NCBI RefSeq assembly: GCF_027570035.1
Contig: NZ_JAKMUU010000001.1
Location: 682,001 to 746,000, forward strand
Source: Corynebacterium curieae
GTDB lineage: Bacteria > Actinomycetota > Actinomycetes > Mycobacteriales > Mycobacteriaceae
Length of the DNA: 64,000 nucleotides
Direction of reading: 5' to 3'
Shown: positions 63,971 to 64,000 of the stretch, piece by piece
Position numbering within the stretch: position 1 is the first letter of the stretch
Layout: each line of letters opens with the position of its first letter
Notes under the pieces: generated by a model
Told to the model about the DNA's origin: nothing
The model's input: the letters and a program-made list of their open reading frames with translations, nothing else
Databases searched by the model: none
Made by a program: the position numbers and the translations under genes

Positions 63971-64000
63971 GCCCCTACCAACGTTTCCGCTGGTAGGGGC
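63971..64000 (+). terminator. Hairpin terminator at the window end
   Basis: Perfect 10-bp stem GCCCCTACCA/TGGTAGGGGC with 10-base loop, just after the stop at 63969. The T-tract, if any, is outside the window. Confidence 0.75.

Overview
The window looks like Corynebacterium chromosome. The main reason is the aecD-brnQ-flavin monooxygenase trio at 11.7-15.7 kb, which has the same gene order known from C. glutamicum. Supporting evidence is a FadD15-type acyl-CoA ligase, a corynebacterial-style MalQ, type I Idi, and an MntR-type operator in front of a metal transporter. No tRNA, rRNA or CRISPR array was recognised. The species cannot be fixed from the sequence alone; a skin- or mucosa-associated species is plausible but unproven.

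Region 1 (1-34.85 kb) is compact, GC-rich and core-like. It holds a secreted collagen-like protein cut by the window edge, fadD, malQ, a carboxylesterase, idi plus a lipoprotein, a multidrug-type ABC exporter, and the aecD-brnQ-luciferase-like block. A GntR regulator precedes a four-gene peptide/nickel-type ABC importer. Then come an FUSC membrane protein, a 2'-5' RNA ligase-like protein with a 40-residue leader ORF, a YeeE-TusA sulfur transporter fusion and a BCCT osmolyte transporter. Two paralogous NarL-type two-component systems lie in one tandem block, followed by an M20 amidohydrolase.

Region 2 (34.85-38.6 kb) is a small mobile island. It starts at the abrupt end of a truncated gene. 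It carries a three-gene operon of unknown function, a broken NUMOD4/HNH endonuclease gene, a roughly 500-bp gene-free stretch packed with hairpins (including a branched RNA-like structure with a U-tract), and an ArdA-like antirestriction gene.

Region 3 (38.6-44.8 kb) is an ABC importer of the Fe3+/sugar-phosphate type (lipoprotein, ATPase, two-domain permease) with a glycerophosphodiester phosphodiesterase and a LacI regulator. Two LacI-type operators lie in front of it. It probably takes up and cleaves a phosphodiester.

Region 4 (44.9-52.7 kb) begins with a decayed XPB helicase gene and a membrane-protein gene cut by an IS110-family element. Two identical direct copies of this element flank an MntR-type operator, an ABC ATPase and a permease-binding-protein fusion for Mn/Zn. 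The layout resembles a composite transposon. The non-coding 5' end of each IS copy shows bridge-RNA-like features.

Region 5 (52.7-64 kb) is AT-richer accessory DNA with IS3 and IS6 relics. It contains two MFS transporters, a nitronate monooxygenase, a HAD relic, small membrane proteins, a stand-alone Clp N-domain protein, a blasticidin-S-deaminase-like/ASCH fusion and a serine resolvase. Four genes in regions 3 and 5 are each interrupted by one missing base in an A/T run, which is either sequence error or real decay and affects how they should be read.
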